From NCBI RefSeq assembly GCF_963678635.1, contig NC_087062.1:28606833-28670832 (forward strand): a stretch of 64,000 nt of DNA, written 5' to 3'. The stretch comes from Symsagittifera roscoffensis (lineage: Eukaryota > Xenacoelomorpha > Acoela > Convolutidae). A program made the translations under genes and the position numbers. The notes below the pieces were generated by a model. That model was not told the DNA's origin, did not search any database, and worked only from the letters and a program-made list of their open reading frames with translations. Positions 22,419 to 31,819 of this stretch are shown piece after piece. Numbering within the stretch: position 1 is the stretch's first letter; each line of letters opens with the position of its first letter.

Positions 22419-23990
22419 TCATCTCGCGTTCTGCGCACTCGAGGTACTAGACCCAGACGTATTTGACACCGCAAACTGTTTCAAGAGTGCTTCTTCATCA
22501 TCGGAGCTAATCACGATCTCCTCCCAAGCCTTCAGCTGTTCATAGGATCGCATCCATTCCCTTTGCTCCTGCAATCTCTTCGCTTGATTGGGCAAACTCT
22601 TCAACCTCGACTCTCGGTTCAAACAGAAGGAATTGTGAAGACTCAGGCTCACGTTCTTCGCCAAGTCTTCCTCTAGTATCGACTCCCTCGCCTTGGCGTT
22701 GTTTCTGGACACTCTACCAACTCTTTCCCACTCCGTCGTGATCGCATTTCGATGGGTCAGCAGAGGTCTCTTGAAGGCCTCCGGTCCTATCTCGGCCTGG
22801 AACTGTCGATATTCCTTTTGATATTTCCTCATATGATCCTTCGTTACCATGTTTAACCAGGACGTCAACGTCGCTCGAAACCAAGGAAAGAACCTCAAGC
22901 GGCTCCATACGTGTCTGACTTCCATTGGTATGGCGAATACCTTGCATGCAGTCTCAAACAGCTCAAGTCTCCTGCTGTAATCTATCGCGTATGTCGACTC
23001 CATCGTTGGCGTCTTCGTTTCCCGATACTTCGTTACATTTTCTTCAATCGATCTTAGAGCCAGCATCGTGCTCACCACCAAGAGTGTCACCTTTTGCCTG
23101 TGATCCGGTAATCCTATCGACCGAATTTCTTCCACATCCGATACCAGGCAGAGGTTTGCGTGATCCGGATACCACACCGTTTGTGCCAGACAGTGGCATG
23201 GACATTCCCCATGTGTGATTTCAATACTCCTAAGGTTGCGCTCTCCCGAGGCTTCCAGGATAGGTTCGAGCTCCATCATCTTCTCGTGTATCGTATCGTT
23301 CTCCTCCATGTTTGGAGCACCACCCACCGGTTTTCCGATCACGTTTTGTCTCTCGTGGTCACTTGTGTTCTCCCTTTCCAAACTCAAAAGCTCTTCCCCC
23401 AAGCTTGGGGCACTTACCATGGGCTTCCCCATCACGTTTTGTCTCTCGAGGTCACTGGTATTTTCGCTCTCTAAGCCTAGAAGTTCTTCACCCCAGATTT
23501 CACTCAAGTCGTCCCTTTGTTCTTTAGGCACTGTTCCTCGGATCTTCCTCAACAGTTTGTGTGAATGATGGGACATCCGAGCCAGTCTTACACATTTGGG
23601 CACCGAGAAGGCTTTGTCTATCAATACCCTTTGGCTGGATACCTCCACCATCGTCATGTGCAGTGGGTAGTGGCTGCCGCACAGGTTGGCCATTACTGAC
23701 CCTACCAGGGACTTCACATTTAATGGCAGACCATAGGCTTCGCTCATAGGAAATCCCATTTCCGCTTCGAGACCGACCTTCCAGCCCCTGATGTGTTTCT
23801 GAGTCACCTGCAACACCCCAGGCCATGACTCGACGCTCAACGCAGTCACCAAATGGTGCTCAGACTCTAGCCTCTCCAATGACTGCAGACTGCACATTTT
23901 TGAGAAGAATCCCAGAGCTGTTGCTATGTTCACAGTGGTACTCGCGTAACACTCAGCCACTATCTGTACCTCACTCTTCTCTCTCTCCAT
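22419..23990 (-). CDS. Unassigned post-pol protein segment, 523 codons
   Basis: Last segment of the extra coding region of the minus-strand giant element. No known domain. A tandem repeat of 31 residues (starting GEELLGLESENTSD and GEELLSLERENTSD) lies at residues about 167-228. A cysteine-rich HGECPCHC patch is near residue 257. The C-terminal third is basic and helical, and the tail is acidic and serine-rich. The apparent Met lies 20 bp after the previous frame ends; sense codons continue upstream of it in this frame (LVTWFEDI), so it probably continues 24011-24418 across a one-base shift. The frame is fully open, in contrast to the damaged pol region. Function unknown. Confidence 0.6.
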   Translation of the reverse strand: MEREKSEVQIVAECYASTTVNIATALGFFSKMCSLQSLERLESEHHLVTALSVESWPGVLQVTQKHIRGWKVGLEAEMGFPMSEAYGLPLNVKSLVGSVMANLCGSHYPLHMTMVEVSSQRVLIDKAFSVPKCVRLARMSHHSHKLLRKIRGTVPKEQRDDLSEIWGEELLGLESENTSDLERQNVMGKPMVSAPSLGEELLSLERENTSDHERQNVIGKPVGGAPNMEENDTIHEKMMELEPILEASGERNLRSIEITHGECPCHCLAQTVWYPDHANLCLVSDVEEIRSIGLPDHRQKVTLLVVSTMLALRSIEENVTKYRETKTPTMESTYAIDYSRRLELFETACKVFAIPMEVRHVWSRLRFFPWFRATLTSWLNMVTKDHMRKYQKEYRQFQAEIGPEAFKRPLLTHRNAITTEWERVGRVSRNNAKARESILEEDLAKNVSLSLHNSFCLNRESRLKSLPNQAKRLQEQREWMRSYEQLKAWEEIVISSDDEEALLKQFAVSNTSGSSTSSAQNAR

Positions 23991-24010
23991 GATGTCTTCA
24001 AACCAAGTGA

Positions 24011-24418
24011 CTAAATCTTCTTTTTGAAAGGTTGTATCCTAACGCAGGACCGTCCGTTACAGGTGTGCTCTCCACTCCCACACGTCGAATCAAGGCAACT
24101 ACCCGGCTCCATCTTCCTTGCCGACCCTAGCTTATTCATCTTTTCGCCTGACTCCTTCACCTGAGGAAAGATCAGTTTGTGCACTGTACCCAATGTTGCT
24201 AGATCTTCATCTTCCGTCGGTGCTAACCTTACTCGCTCCGTGACTTCCTCGACCAGGCTCGCGTGGGGATGTGGGCACCAGGAGGGCCTTAGCAATTTCC
24301 ACGCCACTCCCAGATTCGTGATTAACATGCCATTCCCATTACCCATCTTCAGTTCAACTCTTTTACTTGAGCGCGGTACGCTTATCACCTCTGGCGTTTT
24401 CTCGAGAATCAAGCCCAA
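24011..24418 (-). pseudogene. Post-pol segment, frame-shifted bridge
   Basis: 135 codons overlapping the 371-codon segment upstream by 56 bp and abutting the 523-codon segment downstream. The sense at both edges reads smoothly across frame changes, so this is most simply the middle of one long protein hit by two indels. A short Cys-rich stretch (CLDSTCGSGEHTCNGRSC) precedes the break. No family recognised. Confidence 0.45.
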
Positions 24419-25523
24419 GCTCGGTCTCTCTCTCCACTGTGTATATTTCCACCTTTTTCTCTGTCCAAAACTTCAGTAGCTCCGCTACCTCGTGGTTCCT
24501 GTGAGCGCTTCCGACCTCTGAGTCCAAGAAGGGATTGTATGCCATCCCCATTACTCCAGACACGTACTGATATTCTCCCTTCTTGTTGGGTCTCGAGTAC
24601 TCCCCTGACGGGGCCAAGTTACGGTGTACGTCGTGTTCCTCTTCGAACTTCTTGTTGTAAAATCTCCGTATCTCGTCTAGTTTTCTGCGGCTCTCTAGAG
24701 ATTGTCTGGAACCATCCTCCTTTTCTATCCCAGTATTCTGGTATACGTTCAAGATGACTGCTGAGACTCTCAATTCCACTGTCTTACTTCCGATTGCTCT
24801 TTGGTGACATGCTAGGATGGTACTATAAGTCATCATCGACATTATCCACCTCAAGAAACAGGTAGCATCTTTCCTCCTTGCCAGACTCAAGCCTGAATTA
24901 TCCCTAGCAATGTTTTGCATCAGTACTTGATACACCTCTAGATTTTTGCCTCCCAATTTCAACTTGTCGTACGAAGTCAGTGTCTCTAACTCTATTCCCA
25001 CCAGGCTCCACGCGAACATCAGTTGTCCTGCGGTTCTAATGAAGGGATTCGCCATCAACGGCGATGCCGATGAGGAGGTCCTCATCGCTTCTTCAAAATG
25101 ATCCCTCAACAAGTTCTGCCAAGTTCTCTTCAGTTGGCTCCCCAATTCTAGTTTGTTAATCTCAGCCTTCTGCTGGGTAGCCCAGTTGCGTCGCTTGCGT
25201 GACACTCCACTGTCGAGCTTCTTTAGGCAGTCTTCCAGTTCCTTCAGTGTCTCGAGGGCCACCCGCCACGGCCGGGAGGTGTTCCTCGTTTTATTTCTCT
25301 CAAGAGGATCGCTCGTTACTTGTTTCCCAATGGCCTGGTGCTCCTTCGAGACCCAATTTTTTCCAACATCCACTTCCCATGTCTGTCTGCTCGTTGAACT
25401 TCTCTTCATGTTCGTTTTCTGGGGCCTGAAGTCTTCTTCAAATGTCGAGTTGGTGGAAACCTCCATTTCCTTTTCCATTTCGAGTGGTTTCCTGGGCTCA
25501 GCACTACCCTTGTAGGCCGCAAT
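24363..25523 (-). CDS. Unassigned post-pol protein segment, 371+ codons
   Basis: Open from just after an in-frame TAG (25524-25526). The first Met is at 25478. The N-terminus is polar and basic. The middle is hydrophobic and helical, with segments such as TAGQLMFAWSLVGIELETL and RWIMSMMTYSTILACHQ that look like buried helices rather than clear transmembrane spans. No catalytic motif or family is recognisable. Same strand, spacing and codon style as its neighbours, so part of the same element. Confidence 0.55.
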   Translation of the reverse strand: MAAYKGSAEPRKPLEMEKEMEVSTNSTFEEDFRPQKTNMKRSSTSRQTWEVDVGKNWVSKEHQAIGKQVTSDPLERNKTRNTSRPWRVALETLKELEDCLKKLDSGVSRKRRNWATQQKAEINKLELGSQLKRTWQNLLRDHFEEAMRTSSSASPLMANPFIRTAGQLMFAWSLVGIELETLTSYDKLKLGGKNLEVYQVLMQNIARDNSGLSLARRKDATCFLRWIMSMMTYSTILACHQRAIGSKTVELRVSAVILNVYQNTGIEKEDGSRQSLESRRKLDEIRRFYNKKFEEEHDVHRNLAPSGEYSRPNKKGEYQYVSGVMGMAYNPFLDSEVGSAHRNHEVAELLKFWTEKKVEIYTVERETELGLDSRENARGDKRTALK

Positions 25524-25985
25524 CTAGCATCGCGCCAGAACCATGGGCGCCGTCTCTCTCAGGTTTTTCTCGGAGACCGCATCCGCCGAAGGACTACCCA
25601 ATCCATCTACCTCTCTCTTCCTCTTGCGAGACCTCACGTCTTTACTTGGGGGCGTTGCCGTTATCATCACTGATTCGACCTCTTTGTCTCCCTCCAACCC
25701 TTCCAACTCTCGCCTCCCCCCTGCTCGAGCCTTAAGGATATTAGTACTTTTAAATATATTACTAGTTTCGACCTTATCCCCCTTTACACTTTCAATTATT
25801 TTATTGACAGCTTTTTGTTTCAGAGTAGAGCTGTCTTTACATTCGTCTTCTTTGGTCTTCCGTGATGCCTTTCTCAACTCGACCATCTTGCTCAGCAGTT
25901 CTACTCTAGCTTTCTCCTCCAGACCCGTCGCCATCAGGACAGGCTCTCCGAACTTCCTTGAAATCATCCAGCGTGATCTCGCCAT
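25524..25985 (-). pseudogene. Post-pol segment, basic low-complexity region
   Basis: About 150 codons rich in Lys, Glu, Arg and Ser, with a nuclear-signal-like SRKRKREVDG cluster. It ends at a TAG in the same frame as the following 371-codon segment. It overlaps 25906-26115, whose frame probably continues here after a one-base shift near 25950. Confidence 0.45.
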
Positions 25986-26667
25986 CCACTTCTCGATTGA
26001 AATCGCTCAAGAATTCTCGCCAAGAATCCTCATCCAGAGTGCCTAGGAACATATCCTTGTTTACCTCGAAGGTATTCTTCTCTCTTCCTTTTGCGCTCAA
26101 GAGTATCATTCCCATATTAGAAGTCTAGCTCGTCAGTGGCAACTCTAGATTCTTGCGGGGAGATGAGGTCAGAGGTGGCGTGGCAGTGTCTGCCCAATTT
26201 TCTCCGCTCAGATCCTTCAACAGTTCTTGAATGGTGAATTCCTCCTCTGATGGCTTTGGCTCCGGCGTGTTTCCCACTTCCATTTTCTCTCCTATTTCGC
26301 AGAGAGTCTCAACCATGCTTTCCTCTCCTGATTCGACTCTTCTTCTCTCAAGAATCCTCCTGAACCGATCTTCTACAGGGCCGCTCCTTTTATCTCCAGG
26401 GGTGCCCAACGACAGGGGTGATGGTGTCGTTGGATCCGGTTTCCTGTATTCCGTCAGAGCCACGTACAACGGGCCTGCTGCATCCAGCTCCTTCCCCTCC
26501 TATCTCATCTCCACCTGCTCCAGTCCGTAAGGTGCCCGGTATCTTCTCGTGGCAAACTTCATCTCGTCCTTCAGTGCAATGTGTCCTTCTTCCACGATCA
26601 TCCTGCCATATTCCCACACCGGCAACATGTTCTCCAAACCCGCCCACTCAAGCTTTCTCAAGACCTC
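25906..26667 (-). pseudogene. Post-pol segment with in-frame stops
   Basis: One reading frame, shared with the 406-codon segment upstream, runs through this interval and is broken only by TAG at 26500-26502 and TAG at 26125-26127. The content is acidic and proline/serine-rich (SEEEFTIQELLKDLSGENW), suggesting a flexible linker. It contains LSGE, a tetrapeptide also repeated in the pol linker of the plus-strand element. No known domain. Confidence 0.4.
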
Positions 26668-27888
26668 TCATATCTCGAATTTTGGGGGCAATGAGCCTCT
26701 CATCTTCTTCGCTTGGGTCGTCCAGGAGTTTATTTTTATGTCACAGGTGTGAAAATAGACGGCTGCAGTGTAGCCGATGAATAGGGGATCCCAGCCATCG
26801 GTGAATTCCTTCTGCTGCCCTGCTGCCGCTGCTCTCGCGAAGAGGGACGGGATCACCAGGGAACTGTTCATTCCCAGGGTCATTCTCCTTACCGTTGGGA
26901 ACTCTGGAATGGTTGTTGGCAGGACTTCCTTCTCCAGTATTGCCTCTAGCTCCCTCTTCACCAACTCGAAGCTCTTCTTCCATGCGGAAATTCTCAAGAC
27001 CTCTTGTCCACTCGCCGTCAGGGGATTTAGGTTCCAGAACTTGGGGTAAGTTTCGATAGGGCCTTCGCGTTTACCTCCCATCCTACACTGCAGTTGTCCT
27101 CGGAAACTGTACACCATCAACTCTGGATCCTTCACTTTTCCAAAGAGTACCGTGTTTCTCATTTGTGCCCTCAGCACCTCTTGCTGACACCAATTGAGTG
27201 TCGTTTCATCCAGTATACTTATGAGGCTCAAGTGTGTCACGGAGTTGCGATAAGCTGTCACCAGAGGATCTGGAAACGCGTATGTCACGGTCGGTCTATA
27301 AATGCAGGTTACGACCTCCTCCAGCCCCCGGATTATCCCCATTGGGTCCGATCTCATTGCCAGGCACAGGTCTGTCAACAGAGGCATGCCCCCATTCACT
27401 TTCCTCCATTCAACTCTCGTCTTTGGATTCTTTTTGTCACCAGTCATGTGTCGGTTCTGTATCAGGAGGTACTCCACTAGCAGCGTCTTTAGCCCTGCAG
27501 CACAATTATATGAATAGGTGTCAATGCTCGAGTGGGTTTTCCCCATCGACAGGGGCTGCCCATATTTCGTTAGTCGATGAAATGACACCAGTTCACCATG
27601 GGTCAGGAGCACCAGTGCCAGATACCCGTCAATCCGGAGTGTTTCCACACCCCGACTGAACATGTACGCTGGACCCATATTGAATAGGTACCTCGGGTAA
27701 ACCAGGTACAGTGCCAACAACAGGCTGATGGGAATTTTCCGGATTTCTTGTACATAGGCTCCAAAGACGGTTTCCTTTGCACCAAACACTCCAGCCATGA
27801 ACTCCTTTCCCCAACAAGGAGTCAATAACTCAAGAATCTCGTGATCCCTCCTCGTCTTCAGCTCGCCCTCTGCGTGCTCCCTCCACAT
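26668..27888 (-). CDS. Unassigned post-pol protein segment, 406 codons
   Basis: A long open frame ending at TGA 26668-26670. It is mostly alpha-helical with hydrophobic patches (KIPISLLLALYLVYPRYLF, GYLALVLLTHGELV), conserved-looking cysteines and many aromatic residues. This composition suggests a folded globular protein. The hydrophobic stretches could be membrane-associated, but no classic signal peptide or envelope layout is visible. It overlaps the preceding frame by 31 bp, again consistent with a frameshift in a longer protein. Function unknown. Confidence 0.6.
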   Translation of the reverse strand: MWREHAEGELKTRRDHEILELLTPCWGKEFMAGVFGAKETVFGAYVQEIRKIPISLLLALYLVYPRYLFNMGPAYMFSRGVETLRIDGYLALVLLTHGELVSFHRLTKYGQPLSMGKTHSSIDTYSYNCAAGLKTLLVEYLLIQNRHMTGDKKNPKTRVEWRKVNGGMPLLTDLCLAMRSDPMGIIRGLEEVVTCIYRPTVTYAFPDPLVTAYRNSVTHLSLISILDETTLNWCQQEVLRAQMRNTVLFGKVKDPELMVYSFRGQLQCRMGGKREGPIETYPKFWNLNPLTASGQEVLRISAWKKSFELVKRELEAILEKEVLPTTIPEFPTVRRMTLGMNSSLVIPSLFARAAAAGQQKEFTDGWDPLFIGYTAAVYFHTCDIKINSWTTQAKKMRGSLPPKFEI

Positions 27889-28187
27889 CCTCCAATTGTG
27901 ACCTCGTTGGCAGCTGTGACGAACCTGGTCACCGTCATTTCCCTTTTCTCGGCCACTTCCAGCTGCTCCTCAAGAAAACTCCAGATTTGCTTCACAAGAG
28001 GTGGGGAATTCTCCTTCGTCTTCTCCCTGGCGTTTTTCAACCTTGGTGTCAGGAATGGCCACCTGCCTCTTTCTTGTGTCAGTCGATACACCATCGACTC
28101 CAGTTGCTTCTCTGTTGCGGCTACGTTCTTTCTTTCATTGCTCGGTCCTCTAGACTTACTGGTGGAGCTTGTGATAGTCAAAACCAC
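27858..28187 (-). pseudogene. Post-pol segment, frame-shifted bridge
   Basis: 109 codons linking the second SGNH-like domain to the 406-codon segment. It overlaps both (10 bp and 31 bp) in a third frame. The helical, charged middle (LEEQLEVAEKREMTVTRFV) reads on naturally into the next frame. Confidence 0.4.
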
Positions 28188-29704
28188 AGTCTGGCCGTCA
28201 GGTGAGTTATTATTGGATGATCGTCCCCTATAACCGGATTGAGTTGTCTGGCGAAGTTCGATATCTCCAGCAAGAGGACCTCGTCCAATACAATGAGGAT
28301 ATCTGCTAACTCATAGAAGCCCCTCAACGCGTGGTACACATCCGCCCACGCCGCCGCCAGTTCTGACTTGCGAAGCCTCAAGTTCATCGGTTCCAAATCC
28401 CAATTGGGAGCTGCCATCAGGATCCGCCATCCATTCCCCTCGGCTATTAAGATCAAGACCGCATACACAAATTGCAGAGCGGGAGGCATGCTCGCGTACT
28501 CGGGGGACGTCGTGAACACCACTCTTGTCTTGGAACCAAACCGCGAGGTAACGTTCTCCTGTACCTCATTCATCGCTGCAAATAACGTCTGGATAGCTTC
28601 CCAGATTCTATTCGGCGCCGGTTCATCGCCCTTGAGCTGCTCAAGAAACCCAGTCGCATACAGGTGGTCATTCATTCCCGCAATGACCAACAGTAGTAGC
28701 TCGGGCTCGCAAGGCATCTCCGATTTTATTGCTACCACCAAGGTTAACATTTGGTTCAGCTCAGCTCCTGGCAGTGAGTATATCAAAGTATCCGGCCAGA
28801 ACAACTTGGGAGACGTTCCTTCGAAGTCCGATCCCGCTACGATGATCACCCTCGCAGCAGCTGGATCTGCTCTGTCGTAAACTGCCAAGGTCTTGGCCAA
28901 TTGGGTGTTCCCGTAGGGTTTCCCATATCTAGGATCGTCCGCCAACCTCGTGCCTTCATAGGCGGCATCCGGGAGTTCCATTTCCCTTTGGGCCAACAGT
29001 TTGTCCACCACCCTCAACTGTGCTGAAGTTGCCAACCTGATTCTGGCAATGCTCGTTCGATGTTTGGGGGGCTCCACTATGAGTCCCGGACTCCCCAGCA
29101 ACTTGAGAGGTCTGTAATTGATAGGTCCCATGACCGATTTTGTGGGAATCCCTGTCAGATCCGCCGTCTCCATCATTTTCGCTCTTGAGAAATGCGTCTC
29201 GTGAGCCTTCAACCAGTCCACGCACTGGTGTCTACTCAAGTCTTCATGTGACACTCGCTCGAAACCCAAAGCTTCCGCCATCTCTTGTCTGCATTCCAGG
29301 TCTTCCAAGTCCAGCTCCTTTACCTTCTCCAGATATCTCGACCGACTGGTCTCCGCCGGTCTCTCCACCCTCTTGCTCTCCACCACTACCACCGAGGATA
29401 CTACCGAACTCTGAGGTGTTGATGACGTTGCCTCCTCGGCCTCCATTGGCGCGGCACCTGGTAATCTGGTCCGGCTGCTCCTCGAGCTGTCTCTAGAATC
29501 GGCCGTCGCTCCCAGGCGACTGGATAAAGTTCTTGAGTTAAAGAAAGGTGGATTTGGAGGTGGTCCGAATGTGAATTGGGCCGTCTCCAGCAATTCTGCC
29601 TCCAACGCGCTTATGTGCCTTTGGAAGACATCATTCAGCCATTCCACTCCCCTAGGCCTGTCAAAGTGGATCCCGTCTGAGGATGCATCGTCGGGGAAAA
29701 CAGA
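28178..29704 (-). CDS. Second SGNH-like domain segment, 489+ codons
   Basis: The first about 25 codons after the stop at 29705 complete the first SGNH domain (SSDGIHFDRPRGVEWL, the D..H block). A Ser/Pro-rich linker and a helical region follow, then a second SGNH-like core: VIIVAGSDFEG at residues about 267-277 in the block I position, YSLPGA, and LLLLVIAGMNDHL at about 317-329 matching block III GxND. The block I nucleophile motif reads GSD instead of GDS, so this copy may be catalytically dead or altered. The frame is the same as the upstream SGNH segment. It ends near DDHPIITHLTARLWF, a candidate second D..H block. Confidence 0.6.
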   Translation of the reverse strand, partial: SVFPDDASSDGIHFDRPRGVEWLNDVFQRHISALEAELLETAQFTFGPPPNPPFFNSRTLSSRLGATADSRDSSRSSRTRLPGAAPMEAEEATSSTPQSSVVSSVVVVESKRVERPAETSRSRYLEKVKELDLEDLECRQEMAEALGFERVSHEDLSRHQCVDWLKAHETHFSRAKMMETADLTGIPTKSVMGPINYRPLKLLGSPGLIVEPPKHRTSIARIRLATSAQLRVVDKLLAQREMELPDAAYEGTRLADDPRYGKPYGNTQLAKTLAVYDRADPAAARVIIVAGSDFEGTSPKLFWPDTLIYSLPGAELNQMLTLVVAIKSEMPCEPELLLLVIAGMNDHLYATGFLEQLKGDEPAPNRIWEAIQTLFAAMNEVQENVTSRFGSKTRVVFTTSPEYASMPPALQFVYAVLILIAEGNGWRILMAAPNWDLEPMNLRLRKSELAAAWADVYHALRGFYELADILIVLDEVLLLEISNFARQLNPVIGDDHPIITHLTARLWF

Positions 29705-31333
29705 TCATTCCATCTGCTCGGCTACGTCCAGTAATCCAACGGGAAGGACACTCCTTTGATGTATTTGCCTGATTATTTCGTTCAGGTTTTGCACCTTCGT
29801 GTTCATTTCCATCGCGCGTTGGTCCGCCTTCATGTTGTAGGGAATGGTACACACCGTGAGAATGGCAGGATCCATTTGAATCCGCAATTCCTCAAGGATG
29901 CAGCTCATCTTGTCATGTAGCTTCATCACCTTCCTGGACTCCCCCCTGGACACGTCATTCGTCCCGATCATTAGAGTCACCGTATATACTCTCGCCATCC
30001 CTAGCATCTCAAGTGATGCCAATATCTGTGGCGTCGCAGCTCTAGCGAAACTCAAGATTCCCGTTTGCCAATGTGATTGAATCCGTGTCAGCACCCGCAG
30101 CAGGCTGTCCCCTACGATTAGGTGGACCGCCCCCGCTGGTACACGTGGCTGCGTGAGGTATTCCACCCAAGCCGCGTCATGGAAGCAATCCCTCCTGACT
30201 CTTTGTGCCGTGCTCCAATCCATGCGATTGTGCCTGTGGTACCTGCCCTCCGTGTTCTTCTTGTAGCTTGAGATTACCACACTCCTGATCGGTTGCTCCC
30301 TCCACGTCAGGGGTAGCTCCACTCTTGCTGGACTCTCACGATTCCTTAGTTGTAGCCTCTCGTTCAATTCTTTCAGACGTGACGAGCTGCCGCTCACCTG
30401 ACTGCTGCTCGGGGTTGAACTCGGGGTATACCCAGGCAGTGCGACGTCCATCAATGGACGTATCGGTTGTGTCTCTAGGCCACGCAGGGAGGACGTTGAC
30501 TCAGTGGGTATCCATACCTCCAGCCCCTCATTCATATGCTCATGAGCAGCGCGGTCAAGGTTAAATCGTCCCTTCGATCTGGGAGCTTCGTCCACCTCCA
30601 TACGCGATTCTGGTCTTGAGCCGGTAACCATTCGCTCCTTGGGCCTGGCTCCCTTTTGCATATCGAGCTCGCGTTGTCGTTGCTGGATTCTCTCAAGTTC
30701 CGACTTCAGCTGTTCACAATTCGCGGCATTCTCTCGCACCCTTTGTTCTTGCTGATGCTCCTTTTCGACAACCGCTTGATCTCTCTTATGATTCGCTTGA
30801 TCCCGGTCGAGGTTCGCTTTGTTCTTCTCCCTCTGTGTCCACTCAAGTTCTCTCTTCAGAGTACTGAGGTCCGGATACGCTTCTCCCATTTGTTGCGCTC
30901 GCATCATCGATGGTATCTTACTCGTGCTCTGGCCCGCTGATCTTGCTGATGGTCTGATCGGTAATGGGAACTCCCCTGTGCCATACTCGGTGTTATTGCC
31001 CGAGCCAGGGTCCCTTGCCAAGTCGAATCCCCTTATTCCTCCATCCACATTCCTAGATAGCCATCTGGCTTGCTCTTGGTTGGATATTCCCTCAGTGGTG
31101 TAGCCGACCATCAAAACAGCTTCTGTTGCAGACTCCCTGCATTCACCCTGTTGTTCTAGCTGGAGGATGGCGTTCAGCATCACTGCCATCCTCTCATCCA
31201 CCTGGGTGTAATCCAGGTCCCTCAAGCGTCTGTATAATTCATCGAGCGTGGGCCTCTTCAGAGCCGCTGACATGGACTTCCAGAATCGATCTGCCATTTC
31301 TATAATTTCTAGATGATCTTGAGTATTGACCAA
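29705..31333 (-). CDS. SGNH (GDSL-like) hydrolase segment, 542 codons
   Basis: The first gene after the macro domain. Residues about 1-100 are helical, about 170-240 are a Glu/Gln/Arg coiled coil, and about 240-390 are a Ser/Pro-rich linker. From about 398 comes an SGNH hydrolase core: HLIVGDSLLRVL (block I, catalytic Ser at about 410) and TLMIGTNDVSR (block III GxND at 457-460). The catalytic D..H block (SSDGIH) lies 10 codons beyond an in-frame TGA at 29705-29707, so either the protein is truncated by a nonsense mutation or the stop is read through. SGNH folds are carboxyl-ester hydrolases; some LINE ORF1 proteins carry one. Substrate unknown. Confidence 0.7.
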   Translation of the reverse strand: MVNTQDHLEIIEMADRFWKSMSAALKRPTLDELYRRLRDLDYTQVDERMAVMLNAILQLEQQGECRESATEAVLMVGYTTEGISNQEQARWLSRNVDGGIRGFDLARDPGSGNNTEYGTGEFPLPIRPSARSAGQSTSKIPSMMRAQQMGEAYPDLSTLKRELEWTQREKNKANLDRDQANHKRDQAVVEKEHQQEQRVRENAANCEQLKSELERIQQRQRELDMQKGARPKERMVTGSRPESRMEVDEAPRSKGRFNLDRAAHEHMNEGLEVWIPTESTSSLRGLETQPIRPLMDVALPGYTPSSTPSSSQVSGSSSRLKELNERLQLRNRESPARVELPLTWREQPIRSVVISSYKKNTEGRYHRHNRMDWSTAQRVRRDCFHDAAWVEYLTQPRVPAGAVHLIVGDSLLRVLTRIQSHWQTGILSFARAATPQILASLEMLGMARVYTVTLMIGTNDVSRGESRKVMKLHDKMSCILEELRIQMDPAILTVCTIPYNMKADQRAMEMNTKVQNLNEIIRQIHQRSVLPVGLLDVAEQME

Positions 31334-31425
31334 CTTGAGTATTACCGTACCGACTTGAGTATTACCGTACCAACTTGAGTGTTACCGTACCAACTTGAGT
31401 GTTACCGTACCAACTTGAGTACTTG
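31321..31425. repeat. 20-bp minisatellite between the macro and SGNH genes
   Basis: Five CTTGAGT-bearing units at 31334, 31354, 31374, 31394 and 31414, exactly 20 bp apart (CAACTTGAGTGTTACCGTAC type). It lies just upstream of the SGNH gene in the sense of the element and overlaps its first codons, so it occupies the place of a 5' leader or promoter for the extra genes. Confidence 0.85.
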
Positions 31426-31819
31426 AGAAATATCTTTTTGCAGATATCTTTTGCAAACGTTGATGATCACGAATTTGTTCAAGACCTTCTTTTTTTCTTT
31501 CACTTGAGTGTGGTTGGATTGTCGACTTTGTTTATCAAATCAATCTGAAAATAAAATTCATTTTAAGACTAAGATGTCATGTTCCTAACCTAAAAACCCC
31601 CCTGCCATTATAGTTAAAACCTTATCTTTTTCATTCTACTAAAATAATTCAGTTGGAAGTTTGCTAAGAGCATGCAGATTCATTTTATGTTTTAGCGCCG
31701 TCAATTTTCTAAAATTCAATTGTCATGCCAATCGCGTTTTAAGATCCTTTTACCTGCCGTGCCCCAATAGCCAACTTGAGATCCCTTTATACCCAACTCG
31801 AGACCCCCAAGTACCCGAC
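31426..31819. other. AT-rich spacer between the macro and SGNH genes
   Basis: About 400 bp with no coding signal, much more AT-rich than the genes either side. It could hold a splice acceptor, internal promoter or IRES for the downstream genes, but no specific signal could be fixed. Confidence 0.35.

Noticed and set aside
26668-27888. An envelope protein, since it follows pol and has hydrophobic stretches
   Set aside because: No signal peptide, furin-type site, fusion peptide or C-terminal membrane anchor could be recognised.
23160-30940. Many Ser/Pro/Leu-rich plus-strand frames opposite the post-pol region
   Set aside because: They are antisense shadows of the minus-strand coding frames and have no independent motifs.
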